A stretch of DNA of 64,000 nucleotides from Aliarcobacter sp. (GCA_028690445.1 JAQVBE010000015.1:1-64000), one strand, 5' to 3'. Shown: positions 1-9,837, numbered from the stretch's first letter. Made by a program: numbers and translations. The notes: generated by a model from the letters alone, not told the origin.

Positions 1-15
1 TTCTCCCTTTGTCAA
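1..15 (-). CDS. possible start of a gene leaving the window (very partial)
   Basis: On the minus strand a TTG codon at 15-13 lies seven bases after an AAGGGG Shine-Dalgarno-like run (28-23) and opens a frame reading M-T-K-G-E to the window edge. Only five codons are visible, so no function can be given. It could equally be chance; the base spacing is the only support. Confidence 0.25.
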
Positions 16-237
16 TAGCTTACCCCTTAAATTTCGCTTAAATTTTTGGATTCATCTATCCTTACAGCTTTTTCTCCCCTTTTACTAGTCTTTTATCGCC
101 TTTTTTTACTTGATTTCATTTATCTTTAAATCTTAACCTATTATATTTAGCTGTATATAAAGAGTATTTAAACTTAAAGCACTTATTTGATAAAATGCAA
201 GTCTAATAATAGTTCCATAATCAAAGGTTTAATAATA

Positions 238-2547
238 ATGAGTGAGCATAAAGATTTTTTACGTACAATAGTTGAAGAGGACTTAAAGTCTGGCAAATAC
301 AAAGAGATTATTACAAGATTTCCTCCCGAGCCTAATGGGTTTCCACATATAGGACATGCGAAATCTATTTGCATAAATTTTGGTATTGCACGTGATTACA
401 ATGGTTATTGTAACCTTAGAATGGATGACACTAATCCAACTACTGAAGACATAAAATATGTTGAAGCCCTCAAAGATGCTGTAAAATGGCTTGGTTTTGA
501 CTGGAATGATAATGTATATTTTACATCGGATTATTTTCCTAAAATATATGATTATGCTATTGAACTTGTTAAAATGGGCAAAGCTTATGTTGATAGTCTT
601 AATGAAGAAGAGATAAGAGAATACAGAGGAACTGTTAACAAAGCTGGTCATAGAAGTGTTTACGCTGAGCGTTCTATTGAAGAGAACTTGGACTTACTTA
701 TAAGAATGAAAAAAGGTGAGTTCAAAGAAGGTGAACATATTCTAAGAGCTAAAATAGATATGAGTGCAGCAAATATGAAAATGAGAGATCCTCTTTTATA
801 TAGAATAAGACATGCACACCACTTTAGAACAGGTGATGAATGGTGTATTTATCCTATGTATGACTTTGCTCATTGTTTATCTGATTATATTGAAGGAGTT
901 TCTCACTCTATTTGTACGCTAGAATTTGAAAACAATCGTGATATTTATGATTGGGTATTAGATACACTTAATCTTGTTCCTCCAAGACCATATCAACATG
1001 AATTCGCACGGTTAGGTATAAACTATACGGTTATGAGTAAAAGAAAACTTTTAGAACTTGTTAATGGTAATTATGTAAATGGTTGGGACGACCCTCGTCT
1101 TCCAACAATTGCTGGATATAAAAGAAGAGGATATACTCCTGAATCTATTTTAAACTTCTGCGATCAAATTGGAATTGCAAAAGCAAACTCGATGGTTGAT
1201 GTTTCTCAACTTGAATTTTGCATAAGAGATGATTTAAATACAAAAGTTCCAAGAGTTATGTGTGTACTTGCCCCACTTAAAGTAACTATTGAAAATTATG
1301 AAGGAAGTGAAGAGATTGAGGCTTCATATTATCCACATGATGTACCAAAAGAGGGTCTGAGAAAAATACCTTTTTCAAAAGTGATTTATATTGAAAGAGA
1401 AGATTTTGAAGAAAATCCTCCAAAAGATTATAACCGTCTAACACTAGAACAGTCAGTGCGTTTAAGACATGCATATATTATTACTTGTAAAGAAATAATA
1501 AAAGATATAAATGGAAATATAGTTGAAATAAAAGCAGAATATAATCCTACTTCAAAAAGTGGTTCAGATACAAGTGGTATCAAAGTTAAAAGTGCAATCC
1601 AATGGGTTGATGCTGCACAAGCAAAAAAAATCGAAGTAAGACTATATGACAGATTATACTCTTGCGAAGCTCCTGATGGATTAGAAGATTTAAACCCTAA
1701 TTCACTGCATATTATTGAAAATGCACTTGTTGAACCAGCTGTTATAACTGATAAAGCAGATGTTAGATTCCAATTTGAAAGACAAGGGTATTTTTATGCA
1801 GATCCTATTGATTACACAGATGAAAAACCTGTATTTAATAAAATCGTAGGATTAAAAGACTCTTGGGCTAAAAAAACAAAAGTAGTTGAAAATATAGCTA
1901 AAACAGAAGTAACACCTAAACAAGAAACTAAAAACCTACAAATTGTTGGTGAAATTGCACCTATGAGTGAAGAGCAAAAAGCACTATTTGATAAATATAC
2001 GAATAAACTTAATCTAAATAGTGAAGTAGCAAATATTCTTGCACGTGATAAAAAACTTTCATCATTTTATGAAAAAGCACATGAAAAACTATATCTTATT
2101 TCTTTCACTAATTGTGGGAAAATAAATATACAAAATTCTTCTGTAATTCTTGCTAATATAGTTGTTAATGAATTAGCTAAAGAATTAAAAGAAAAAGAAT
2201 TTAGTGAACTAAAATTCGGAGCAAAGCAAATTGCACAACTTGTTGAAATGATTGATGATGAAACTGTTTCAAGTAAAATTGCAAAACAAATATTTGAAGA
2301 GATGGCTAAAACAGGAAAAGAACCAAAAGATATACTTGAAGATAAAGGTTTAGTTCAAATAAGTGACCCAAGCATTATTTTACCTATTATTGATGAAATC
2401 ATTTTAAAAAATCCAGACAATGTAGAAAAGTTTAAAGCAGGTAATATAAAGCTATTAGGCTTCTTTGTAGGACAAGTATTAAAAGCTACTGATGGGAAAG
2501 CAAACCCACAAGTTGTTAATGAACTTGTGGCTGAGAAGTTAAAGTAA
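238..2547 (+). CDS. glnS: glutaminyl-tRNA synthetase with GatB/YqeY-like C-terminal tail
   Basis: Charges tRNA-Gln directly with glutamine in the cytoplasm. The 769-residue protein has the class I Rossmann core with HIGH at residues 37-40 and a KMSKS-type MSKRK at 266-270. The GlnRS-type anticodon-binding beta barrels run to about residue 550. From about 575 to the end the sequence resembles the C-terminal domain of GatB and YqeY (for example AKQIFEEMAKTGKEP near 682), an extension known from Deinococcus GlnRS. I chose ATG 238 over the in-frame TTG at 187 because AAAGG sits at 223-227 and family homology begins right after. The gene stands alone, followed by a weak hairpin. Many Campylobacterota lack GlnRS and make Gln-tRNA with GatCAB, so its presence is notable. 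Confidence 0.93.
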   Translation: MSEHKDFLRTIVEEDLKSGKYKEIITRFPPEPNGFPHIGHAKSICINFGIARDYNGYCNLRMDDTNPTTEDIKYVEALKDAVKWLGFDWNDNVYFTSDYFPKIYDYAIELVKMGKAYVDSLNEEEIREYRGTVNKAGHRSVYAERSIEENLDLLIRMKKGEFKEGEHILRAKIDMSAANMKMRDPLLYRIRHAHHFRTGDEWCIYPMYDFAHCLSDYIEGVSHSICTLEFENNRDIYDWVLDTLNLVPPRPYQHEFARLGINYTVMSKRKLLELVNGNYVNGWDDPRLPTIAGYKRRGYTPESILNFCDQIGIAKANSMVDVSQLEFCIRDDLNTKVPRVMCVLAPLKVTIENYEGSEEIEASYYPHDVPKEGLRKIPFSKVIYIEREDFEENPPKDYNRLTLEQSVRLRHAYIITCKEIIKDINGNIVEIKAEYNPTSKSGSDTSGIKVKSAIQWVDAAQAKKIEVRLYDRLYSCEAPDGLEDLNPNSLHIIENALVEPAVITDKADVRFQFERQGYFYADPIDYTDEKPVFNKIVGLKDSWAKKTKVVENIAKTEVTPKQETKNLQIVGEIAPMSEEQKALFDKYTNKLNLNSEVANILARDKKLSSFYEKAHEKLYLISFTNCGKINIQNSSVILANIVVNELAKELKEKEFSELKFGAKQIAQLVEMIDDETVSSKIAKQIFEEMAKTGKEPKDILEDKGLVQISDPSIILPIIDEIILKNPDNVEKFKAGNIKLLGFFVGQVLKATDGKANPQVVNELVAEKLK

Positions 2548-2554
2548 TATACAA

Positions 2555-2583
2555 GAACCAGTTGTAGTAACAACTGGGTTTCT
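2555..2583 (+). terminator. stem-loop after glnS, probable weak terminator
   Basis: Starting eight bases after the glnS stop, CCAGTTG (2558-2564) pairs with CAACTGG (2571-2577) around a six-base loop, and flanking GAA/TTC bases extend the stem. The T-run after it is short and interrupted, so termination may be inefficient. Confidence 0.5.
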
Positions 2584-2600
2584 ATTAAAAAGTTAAAACG

Positions 2601-2642
2601 TTCTCACCATACTTTCTTTAATTTAAAGAAAATGTATGAGAA
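2601..2642. repeat. imperfect 42-base palindrome between glnS and the IS30 remnant
   Basis: TTTCTTTAA (2612 onward) is followed one base later by TTAAAGAAA, and the outer arms TTCTCACCATAC (2601-2612) and GTATGAGAA (2634-2642) also pair, apart from a small bulge. No U-tract follows on either strand. It could be a backup terminator for glnS or a remnant of mobile DNA; no second copy was seen in the window. Confidence 0.4.
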
Positions 2643-2711
2643 TTTAGAATTATTCTTCAATTAATCTAAAAATATCCACTTAGTTCATTATAAAGCATAT
2701 TTGCATTATAC

Positions 2712-3026
2712 TTGCTATCATCAATTTTAATTACAATTACTTCTGATAATGGTAAAGAGTTTGCTTATCATGAAGAAGTATCAAAAGCTTTAGATACAAA
2801 GTTTTACTTTGCAAATCCATATCATTCATGGGAGAGAGGATTAAATGAACATACAAATGGTTTAATACGTCAGTATTTACCAAAACAAACAGATTTCACT
2901 AAAGTCAAAAGAAAGGAAATTAGAGAAATACAAAACAGGTTAAATAATAGACCTAGAAAATCTCTTGGTTACAAAACTCCATCTGAGGTTTTTTATGCTA
3001 AAGTTGCAAAAGTTTTAACAGCTTAG
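2712..3026 (+). pseudogene. C-terminal fragment of an IS30-family transposase
   Basis: Only about 100 residues of the DDE integrase core and C-terminus remain; intact IS30 transposases are roughly 320 residues. The visible part begins at the motif ITSDNGKEF, with the second catalytic Asp, and continues through YHSWERGLNEHTNGLIRQY, which holds the catalytic Glu, and NNRPRKSLGY, all diagnostic of IS30. The N-terminal HTH and first catalytic Asp are missing and there is no ribosome-binding site, so it cannot be active. A TTTATCTCTTGAATTGG stretch at about 3040-3060 may be the right terminal repeat; no matching left end is visible. The fragment sits beside a tRNA array, a common insertion site. 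Confidence 0.85.
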
Positions 3027-3274
3027 TTTGGTGAATTTATGCATTTATCTCTTGAATTGGCGTTATATATTTAAAAATAAAAGCTTTAAAACTTTTTTAG
3101 AAAATATATAAAAATTTCTAAATCAAATTTTTAACTGTAAACACCTATAGAATTGTATAAATGCTTATATTAAATATTTTCATTGAACTGTAGAAATACG
3201 ATTTTGAGCACAATATGGATATATTAAGGATAATTAAATTCTATAAGATCTATTTTTATGAGATTTTCTTGAAG

Positions 3275-3349
3275 TGGCTCCGGCACCAGGATTCGAACCT
3301 GGGACCAAATGATTAACAGTCATCTACTCTACCGCTGAGCTATGCCGGA
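3275..3349 (-). tRNA. tRNA-Asn (GUU), copy 3 in transcription order
   Basis: A 75-base cloverleaf with acceptor TCCGGCA/TGCCGGA, anticodon GTT in the loop CTGTTAA, a TTCGAAT T-loop and an encoded CCA end. It is identical to the two copies upstream in the transcript. No gene overlaps it. The preceding spacer (3027-3274) holds nothing I can identify beyond the transposase tail. Confidence 0.96.
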
Positions 3350-3380
3350 ACTTGAAAGCTTATTTTTGAAAATTTATAAA

Positions 3381-3455
3381 TGGCTCCGGCACCAGGATTC
3401 GAACCTGGGACCAAATGATTAACAGTCATCTACTCTACCGCTGAGCTATGCCGGA
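3381..3455 (-). tRNA. tRNA-Asn (GUU), copy 2
   Basis: Same 75-base sequence as its neighbours, anticodon GTT, CCA encoded. It is separated by 31 bases from copy 3 and 32 bases from copy 1; the AT-rich spacers differ in sequence. Confidence 0.96.
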
Positions 3456-3487
3456 ATCTATAAATTTAAACATTAAAAAAGAAGTTA

Positions 3488-3562
3488 TGGCTCCGGCACC
3501 AGGATTCGAACCTGGGACCAAATGATTAACAGTCATCTACTCTACCGCTGAGCTATGCCGGA
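3488..3562 (-). tRNA. tRNA-Asn (GUU), copy 1 (promoter-proximal)
   Basis: First of three identical tRNA-Asn genes, anticodon GTT, CCA encoded. It starts about 20 bases downstream of a transcription start predicted from a perfect consensus promoter, so the three are probably made as one precursor. Confidence 0.96.
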
Positions 3563-3589
3563 TTTTGACTTCATCTTTAATGGGTTGGA

Positions 3590-3618
3590 ATTATAGTAAA
3601 AAAATGCTTTAATGTCAA
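3590..3618 (-). promoter_or_regulatory. consensus sigma-70 promoter for the tRNA-Asn array
   Basis: On the minus strand TTGACA (3618-3613) and TATAAT (3595-3590) are separated by exactly 17 bases, a perfect match to the sigma-70 consensus. Campylobacterota promoters usually lack a recognisable -35 box, so this match suggests very strong, stable-RNA-type expression. The expected start is near 3583. Confidence 0.85.
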
Positions 3619-3628
3619 GGTAGAAAAA

Positions 3629-4552
3629 CTATTTCAGTAAATTTTTATAAAATTCAACTCCACTGCTATTTACAAGCGTTATTATCTTGCTTCTTATTAA
3701 CTCATTTAAAGTCATTTTTGATTGATTGTCAAACATATTTTCTATATCTTCAGTGGTTAACGGTCTTCTTCTTAGCATTTTAATTATTTCATCTTCTGAG
3801 TATGTTTGCATAGATTTTAATCTATTTTTATAAACAATATTTACATTAATATTTTTAAATTTACTAGCAACATCTTCTAAAAATTCATAAGTTACAGGTT
3901 TAACCTGATAAGCTGGTGGTCTATCAATTGTTCCTATATCCACTCGTTTTGGCTTAATTTGATTTATCGCCTCATTAAGTAATTCTATCTCATCTATTTT
4001 GTCATTTAAATCTTTTACAAATAAAATTTCTAGTACTAAATCATTTTTTGTTTGTCTTGAAAAATCTATCATTGCAGGAACAATTTTTTGTGTTTCAACA
4101 CTATTATTTATCCTATCAAGTTTTTTGAAACATTTTTCACTTATACAATCAAGTGATAGCTTTACAATATCAATTTTTAAAAGAGCATCATAAATCTCTT
4201 TTTTATATATTGTACTTCCATTTGATAAAATAAGAATTTTTGTATTTACTTTAATTTTATTGATTTCATTTATCAATTCATCTAATTTTGGATATAAAGT
4301 AGGTTCACCATTTGCTGTTAAGGTTATAACATCTATTTTATGATGTGTTTTAAAGCTATTTTTAATCTCATTAATAATATTTTCAACACTAGGATATTCA
4401 TCCATCCTATCAACTGTTTTAGCACCTTCTAATTCACAATATAAACAATCAAAATTACACTGTTTTTTTCCTGGTGATAAATCAATACCTAAAGATATAC
4501 CAAATCTTCTTGAGGGGATTGGTCCAAAAATAATAGAATTTGAATACGACAT
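3629..4552 (-). CDS. radical SAM protein, COG0731 (TYW1-like) family
   Basis: A 307-residue cytoplasmic iron-sulfur enzyme. Its cluster-binding cysteines are C32, C36 and C39 in CNFDCLYCE, after the family-typical N-terminus FGPIPSRRFGISLG. Further SAM-barrel motifs are TANGEPTLYP and LSNGS. The C-terminal third is helical and resembles a small winged-helix domain (from about 250), as in many bacterial members. The archaeal relatives make wyosine on tRNA-Phe, but the bacterial substrate is not established, so I give no reaction. It lies downstream of hemE on the same strand, with a hairpin between. Confidence 0.8.
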   Translation of the reverse strand: MSYSNSIIFGPIPSRRFGISLGIDLSPGKKQCNFDCLYCELEGAKTVDRMDEYPSVENIINEIKNSFKTHHKIDVITLTANGEPTLYPKLDELINEINKIKVNTKILILSNGSTIYKKEIYDALLKIDIVKLSLDCISEKCFKKLDRINNSVETQKIVPAMIDFSRQTKNDLVLEILFVKDLNDKIDEIELLNEAINQIKPKRVDIGTIDRPPAYQVKPVTYEFLEDVASKFKNINVNIVYKNRLKSMQTYSEDEIIKMLRRRPLTTEDIENMFDNQSKMTLNELIRSKIITLVNSSGVEFYKNLLK

Positions 4553-4571
4553 GATTTTTTCTTTCTGATAG

Positions 4572-4597
4572 AATAAGTGAGAGGATTCTCACTTATT
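4572..4597 (-). terminator. stem-loop between hemE and the radical SAM gene
   Basis: AATAAGTGAGA (4572-4582) pairs perfectly with TCTCACTTATT (4587-4597) around a four-base loop, 11 base pairs in all. It starts about ten bases after the hemE stop. The following bases on the minus strand (CTATCAG) are not a U-tract, so it may be a leaky terminator or an mRNA 3'-end stabiliser. Confidence 0.5.
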
Positions 4598-4607
4598 TTA
4601 AATTAGA

Positions 4608-5645
4608 TTATTTTTTACTTACTCTTTGACACTCTTTTACAAAGTGAATAGCATTTTCAACAGGAACATCTGGAAGAATTCCATGACCTAAATTAAATAT
4701 ATGCCCGTCACCTTGCATTATTTTTTGAATTCCTTCTACACACTGTGTAGTTGCTTCTTTAGAATATAACCTACAAGGCTCCATATTTCCTTGAAGTACA
4801 TATTTACTACCAAGTTTTTCTTTAGCCATTGCCATTGGAGTTCCCCAATCAACACCAAAAACATCGAAGTTTCCATAAACTAAGCCTCTTTCAATAAAAG
4901 CTGTAACTCCTTTTGGAAACATAATTATTGGAATATGCGGATATTTTTCTTTTAAATAATCTCCAATCTCAACCATATATTTCCATGAAAATTCGTCATA
5001 TTTTGATGGTTCAATAGCAGCAGCCCATGAATCAAAGATTTGAACAACATCAATTCCTGATTGGATTTGTTTTTCCATATAAAATTTTACAACTTCAGTT
5101 ACTTTTCTTAAAATTTTATGTAAAAGTTCAGGTTCTGAATACATCATCTTTTTACAAAGATTATAAGTTTTTGTTCCTTGCCCTTCAATCATATATGTTG
5201 CCAGTGTCCAAGGAGCACCTGTAAATCCAATTAACGCTTTATCTTCAGGCAGTTGTTGTTTTAAAAGTTTAATTGTTTCATAAACATACGTTAATTTATT
5301 AGCAGCCTCTTCCCCACCAATTAAAGCATCAATATCTGCTTCATTTATAATTGGATCTTTAAAAATAGGACCTTCACCTTTTATAAAATCTAAATGCATT
5401 CCCATTTCATTTGGAATAACTAAAATATCTGAAAATAAAATCGCTGCATCAACACCTACAATATCGAGAGGTTGAATTGTTACCTCAGCAGCAAGAGCTG
5501 GATTATGACAAAGATTTAAAAAATTTCCGGCTTCTGCTCTTACTTTCATATATTCGGGAAGGTATCTTCCAGCTTGTCTCATCATCCATACAGGTGTATA
5601 TGGAGTTGGTTTTCTAAAACATGCGTCTACAAAAATTTTTGACAT
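4608..5645 (-). CDS. hemE: uroporphyrinogen decarboxylase
   Basis: Converts uroporphyrinogen III to coproporphyrinogen III by removing four acetate carboxyls, a cytoplasmic haem-pathway step. The 345-residue length fits the family. Signature [11 protein letters not shown] is at residues 20-30, and the substrate-binding Asp is D73 in [18 protein letters not shown] and the C-terminal [11 protein letters not shown], with its conserved histidine, are also present. ATG 5645 follows an AAAAGG ribosome-binding site. It lies 11 bases after the UPF0114 gene on the same strand, so it is probably part of the asd-yqhA-hemE transcript. Confidence 0.96.
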   Translation of the reverse strand: MSKIFVDACFRKPTPYTPVWMMRQAGRYLPEYMKVRAEAGNFLNLCHNPALAAEVTIQPLDIVGVDAAILFSDILVIPNEMGMHLDFIKGEGPIFKDPIINEADIDALIGGEEAANKLTYVYETIKLLKQQLPEDKALIGFTGAPWTLATYMIEGQGTKTYNLCKKMMYSEPELLHKILRKVTEVVKFYMEKQIQSGIDVVQIFDSWAAAIEPSKYDEFSWKYMVEIGDYLKEKYPHIPIIMFPKGVTAFIERGLVYGNFDVFGVDWGTPMAMAKEKLGSKYVLQGNMEPCRLYSKEATTQCVEGIQKIMQGDGHIFNLGHGILPDVPVENAIHFVKECQRVSKK

Positions 5646-5656
5646 TTTTTACCTTT

Positions 5657-6169
5657 TTAATGTTTTCCAACTTTACCTAAAAAGTAAAGTCCTACCGATA
5701 ATATTCCAATAGATAATGCAAAATATAACATTTGTAAAGCACCATCATAACTTGTATGCAATACCTTTTGAAAAAAACTTACAATTAATACCATCACAAT
5801 AACTTTTGCAATTTTATCTTTTAATTGATCTAATGAATGAATTGCTAAAATATTATTTCCAGCCGAAGTATCTTCTGCTGCATCAATTTTTGAAATGAAT
5901 AGTTCATATAAACCAAATGCAAAAATCAACATAACAACAGCAATCAAATATAAATCAACTGCTCCAATAATTTTACTTACTATCTCTTCATGAAAATTTT
6001 CAGGATGTAATCCATTTAAATATACACTTAATGTATAACTTAGAACTTCAAAAATATCTTTTGAAGCTACAATAAAAAGTATTATAGCTCCAATAAGTCC
6101 AAAAATAACTGGAAGTAAGACAAAAAGTCTTACTTTCCATAGTGCACTTTCAAAGATTCTTTCTAACAT
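5657..6169 (-). CDS. UPF0114 (YqhA-like) inner-membrane protein
   Basis: A 170-residue hydrophobic protein of uncharacterised function, matching the UPF0114/YqhA family in length and pattern. Likely membrane segments lie at about 12-34, 70-92, 121-136 and 145-165. The N-terminus LERIFESALWKVRLFVLLPV is typical of the family. Its ATG overlaps the asd stop by one base (TAATG), indicating translational coupling with asd. No catalytic motif is visible. Confidence 0.8.
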   Translation of the reverse strand: MLERIFESALWKVRLFVLLPVIFGLIGAIILFIVASKDIFEVLSYTLSVYLNGLHPENFHEEIVSKIIGAVDLYLIAVVMLIFAFGLYELFISKIDAAEDTSAGNNILAIHSLDQLKDKIAKVIVMVLIVSFFQKVLHTSYDGALQMLYFALSIGILSVGLYFLGKVGKH

Positions 6170-7206
6170 TAAATATCATTTTCCAGATCAGCCCATTTAA
6201 GAGCAATTCTAACTGCATTTGTAGCAGCACCTACTCTTACTTGATCCGCTACATTAAAATAGTGAATAATATTTGGAGAATAAATATCTTTTCTAATTCT
6301 TCCAACATAAGTAATATCTGTATCTGTTGAAATAATTGGCATTGGATATTTTTTATTTGGTAAATCATCAATAACTTCTACATTTTCAAAATTATTTAAA
6401 ACCTCTCTTACTTTATCTAAATCAGCATTTACACCATCTTCAAAAGTAACTGTCAATGATTCACTATGAGATCTTAAAACAGGAACTCTTACACAAGTTG
6501 CAGCAATTTGCATTTTTTTATGCATAATTTTTTGAGTCTCTTTTACCATTTTCATCTCTTCTTTTGTAAACCCATTATCAGTTGCAACATCGATTTGAGG
6601 AATTACATTTAAAGCAATTTGATGAGGAAAAGCTTTAATTTCTGTTTCATCTAATTTAAATGCAAAAAAGTCTTGCATTTGTCTAACAAGCTCTTCCATA
6701 CCAGTTTTACCAGCACCTGAAACAGCTTGATAAGTTGAAACATCAACCCTTTTAATTCCATATAATTCATCAAGTGGTTTTAATGATAAAACCATTTGAA
6801 TAGTTGAACAATTTGGATTTGCAATAATTCCTGATTCTCTCCATAATTTAATATCTTCTGGATTAACTTCAGGAACAACTAAAGGAACTTTTGGATCCAT
6901 TCTAAAATGACTTGTGTTATCTATAACAACAGCTCCTGCTTCAACTGCAAATTTTGCAAATTGTTCAGAAACACTACCACCAGCACTAAAAAATGCAATT
7001 TCAATATCATTTTCTTCAAAACAAGTTTCAGTTAATTCTAAAACAGTTATCTCTTTATTTTTATATTCAACTTTTGAGCCAGCACTTCTTGAACTAGCTA
7101 ATGGAATTAATTTATTAATAGGGAAATCATATTCTTCTAAAACTCTGAATAATTCTTCCCCCACTGCACCAGTAGCTCCTACGACTGCAACATTAAACTT
7201 TCTCAT
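6169..7206 (-). CDS. asd: aspartate-semialdehyde dehydrogenase
   Basis: Reduces beta-aspartyl phosphate to aspartate semialdehyde with NADPH, feeding lysine/diaminopimelate, threonine and methionine synthesis. The Rossmann motif GATGAVG is at residues 10-16 and the catalytic cysteine is C133 in ANPNCST. RSHSES carries the active-site histidine. I start it at ATG 7206 (345 residues) rather than six codons earlier, because AGGAAG at the end of gyrA is correctly spaced for 7206 and MRKFNVAVVG is the usual family start. It begins four bases after gyrA, so the two are probably coupled. Confidence 0.96.
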   Translation of the reverse strand: MRKFNVAVVGATGAVGEELFRVLEEYDFPINKLIPLASSRSAGSKVEYKNKEITVLELTETCFEENDIEIAFFSAGGSVSEQFAKFAVEAGAVVIDNTSHFRMDPKVPLVVPEVNPEDIKLWRESGIIANPNCSTIQMVLSLKPLDELYGIKRVDVSTYQAVSGAGKTGMEELVRQMQDFFAFKLDETEIKAFPHQIALNVIPQIDVATDNGFTKEEMKMVKETQKIMHKKMQIAATCVRVPVLRSHSESLTVTFEDGVNADLDKVREVLNNFENVEVIDDLPNKKYPMPIISTDTDITYVGRIRKDIYSPNIIHYFNVADQVRVGAATNAVRIALKWADLENDI

Positions 7207-7210
7207 CTTT

Positions 7211-9805
7211 CTACTCTTCCTCACCTTTTTCTGAATTATCTTCTTTTATTTCTATAACATCCAATAAAGTTGGCGTTTTTGTATCAAATTCAATAGATAT
7301 TGATTCTAAAATTTCACCATCTTCTGTATATCTTATGATATTTCCATTTTCATCTAGTTCAATTTCTTCATCTTCTTTTGGGCATTTTGCAATTGAAACA
7401 ACTTTATCATTTTTATCTACATTTACAATAATAACACCAGCTGTATTTCTTCCAGCTTTTCTAATTGATTGCATATCAACTCTAATCATTTTTCCAATTG
7501 AAGTCAATAACATTAAATCTTGTGTATCGTCTACTAATACTTCTCCTACAACATTTCCAGTTTTTGGAGATAGTTTCATAGAAATAACTCCCGAACCTGC
7601 TCTATTTGTAAGCCTATACTCTTCAACCGTTGTTCTTTTTCCTATTCCTTTTTCAGAAACAGTTAATAACTCTTGTTCTTCATTGCTTACAACATCAGCA
7701 TCTACAACGAAGTCAATATCATGTTTAAACTTGATACCTCTAACTCCTCTTGTACTTCTTCCTTGATCTCTTGTTTTTTCAATTTCAAATCTAATACATT
7801 GTCCCATGCTTGTGAAAATCATTAAATATTGAGTTTCAACATCTGCAATTTTTGCTGTTACAATTTCATCTAAATCATCAAGAACAATAGCTCTTACACC
7901 ATTTGATCTAATATTTGAGAATTCGCTTAATGAAGTTCTTTTTATAATTCCATTTCTTGTGAAGAATACTAAAGATTTAGATTCATCAAAATCTGGAGTT
8001 GGAATAATTTCCATAATTTTTTCATCTGGTCTTAAATTGATTAAGTTAACAACTGCTTTACCTTTTGCTGTTCTACTTCCTTCTGGAATTTTGTAAACTT
8101 TTAACCAATATAATTGTCCCATATTTGTAACAAACATTAAAGTATCATGAGTATTGCTTACAAAGAATTTCTCAATAAAATCATCATCATGAGTAGTCAC
8201 AGCAACTTTACCTTTTCCACCTCTTCTTTGTTTTTCATAAGATTTGATTGGAACTCTTTTTACATAACCATTATGTGTAATTGTAACAACCATTGGCTCA
8301 TTTGGAATTAAATCTTCAATATCAATTTCATCATAAGAGTCTTCAATATCAGTTTTTCTATCACTTGCGAATCTTTCTTGAATATCAGTTAATTCTTCTT
8401 TAATGATTTCATTTAATTTTTCTTCTGATTTTAAAATAGACTCTAATTCAGCAATTAAAATCATCAATTCTTGATATTCAGCTTCTAATTTATCCCTTTG
8501 AAGACCAGTTAATCTTCCTAATCTCATATCTAAAATAGCTTGAGATTGAATTGGACTTAAACCAAATCTATTTTGTAAGCTATCTTTTGCTTCTTGGTCA
8601 TTTGCACTAGCTCTAATGATTTTTACAACTTCATCGATATTGTCTAAAGCAATTTTTAAACCCTCTAAAATATGAGCTCTAGCTTTTGCTTTTTCTAAAT
8701 CAAAAATAGTTCTTCTAATAATTACCGTTTTTCTATGTGATAAGAAAACATTCAATAATTGAGGTAATGTAAATACTTTTGGTTCTTTGTTGTAAACAGC
8801 TAAAAGAATAATTCCAAATGTAGTTTCCATTGGAGTTGATTTATATAAGTTATTTAAAACAATCTCGCTCATCGCATCTTTTTTAAGCTCAATTACAACT
8901 CTGATTCCTTCTCTGTCAGATTCATCTCTAACTTCTGAAATTCCATCAATTTGTTTATCTTTTGCTAAGTTCGCAATAAGTTCAATTAGTCTTGATTTAT
9001 TCACTTGATAAGGTAATTCATCAAGAACAATAATCTCTTTTTTACCTCTTGTTTCAATATGATGTTTAGCTCTAATTCTTACTCTTCCTCGACCTGTATT
9101 ATATGCGTCGATGATTCCTCGTCTTCCAAAAATTGTTCCACCCGTTGGAAAATCTGGACCTTTGATAAACTGCATTAATTCATCTGCTGTAACATCTGGA
9201 TTATCTATTGTATATAAAACCGCTTCCAATAATTCATTGATATTGTGAGGAGGAATTTTTGTAGCCATACCAACTGCAATTCCTTCACTTCCATTTAGAA
9301 GTAAAGTAGGAACTCTTGTTGGAAGAACTGATGGTTCTTTCATAGTATCATCATAGTTTGGAGTAAAGTTTACTGTATCTTTATCTAAATCTCTTAAAAC
9401 TTCTTCAGCTATTTTTGTCATTCTAGCTTCTGTATATCTCATCGCTGCAGCACTATCTCCATCAATCGAACCGAAGTTTCCTTGACCATCAACAAGTGGA
9501 GCTCTCATTGAGAAAGTTTGTGCCATTCTTACTAATGCATCGTACACAGAAGTATCTCCATGTGGATGGTACTTACCAATAACATCACCAACGATTCTTG
9601 CTGATTTTTTATATGCAGATTTTGAAGTAATATTTAAATCATGCATAGCAAATAAAATTCTTCTGTGAACAGGTTTTAAACCATCTTTTGCATCTGGTAA
9701 TGCCCGACCTATAATAACACTCATAGAATAATCTAAATATGAAGCTTTTACTGAGTCTTCAATATTTATATCTATAATATCTTGATTTTCGAAAAGGTTT
9801 TCCAT
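7211..9805 (-). CDS. gyrA: DNA gyrase subunit A
   Basis: Breakage-reunion subunit of gyrase, which introduces negative supercoils. The protein has 864 residues, with the winged-helix/tower domain in the N-terminal 500. Catalytic Tyr124 lies in [11 protein letters not shown]. The C-terminal beta-pinwheel contains a GyrA box, QRRGGKG, near 550. The quinolone region reads HGDTSVYDA with Thr85 and Asp89, the susceptible form in Arcobacter/Campylobacter numbering. An acidic tail (rich in E and D) ends the protein. AAAGG precedes ATG 9805, and a TATAAT box lies 33 bases further upstream. Confidence 0.97.
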   Translation of the reverse strand: MENLFENQDIIDINIEDSVKASYLDYSMSVIIGRALPDAKDGLKPVHRRILFAMHDLNITSKSAYKKSARIVGDVIGKYHPHGDTSVYDALVRMAQTFSMRAPLVDGQGNFGSIDGDSAAAMRYTEARMTKIAEEVLRDLDKDTVNFTPNYDDTMKEPSVLPTRVPTLLLNGSEGIAVGMATKIPPHNINELLEAVLYTIDNPDVTADELMQFIKGPDFPTGGTIFGRRGIIDAYNTGRGRVRIRAKHHIETRGKKEIIVLDELPYQVNKSRLIELIANLAKDKQIDGISEVRDESDREGIRVVIELKKDAMSEIVLNNLYKSTPMETTFGIILLAVYNKEPKVFTLPQLLNVFLSHRKTVIIRRTIFDLEKAKARAHILEGLKIALDNIDEVVKIIRASANDQEAKDSLQNRFGLSPIQSQAILDMRLGRLTGLQRDKLEAEYQELMILIAELESILKSEEKLNEIIKEELTDIQERFASDRKTDIEDSYDEIDIEDLIPNEPMVVTITHNGYVKRVPIKSYEKQRRGGKGKVAVTTHDDDFIEKFFVSNTHDTLMFVTNMGQLYWLKVYKIPEGSRTAKGKAVVNLINLRPDEKIMEIIPTPDFDESKSLVFFTRNGIIKRTSLSEFSNIRSNGVRAIVLDDLDEIVTAKIADVETQYLMIFTSMGQCIRFEIEKTRDQGRSTRGVRGIKFKHDIDFVVDADVVSNEEQELLTVSEKGIGKRTTVEEYRLTNRAGSGVISMKLSPKTGNVVGEVLVDDTQDLMLLTSIGKMIRVDMQSIRKAGRNTAGVIIVNVDKNDKVVSIAKCPKEDEEIELDENGNIIRYTEDGEILESISIEFDTKTPTLLDVIEIKEDNSEKGEEE

Positions 9806-9837
9806 AAAAAAAGGCCTTTGTAGTATAAAATTGATTT

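Noticed and set aside
187..237. Upstream in-frame TTG start adding 17 residues to glnS
   Set aside because: No ribosome-binding site before it, and the added residues are not family-like; ATG 238 has AAAGG upstream.
3275..3562. Repeat units of 75 bases spaced by 31-32 bases, superficially CRISPR-like
   Set aside because: The repeats fold as tRNA-Asn with encoded CCA and lie behind a stable-RNA promoter; only three units and no cas genes.
7335..7766. 143-codon open frame on the plus strand inside gyrA
   Set aside because: Antisense to a conserved gyrA region; Ser/Thr-rich composition is the mirror of AT-rich coding DNA; no ribosome-binding site.
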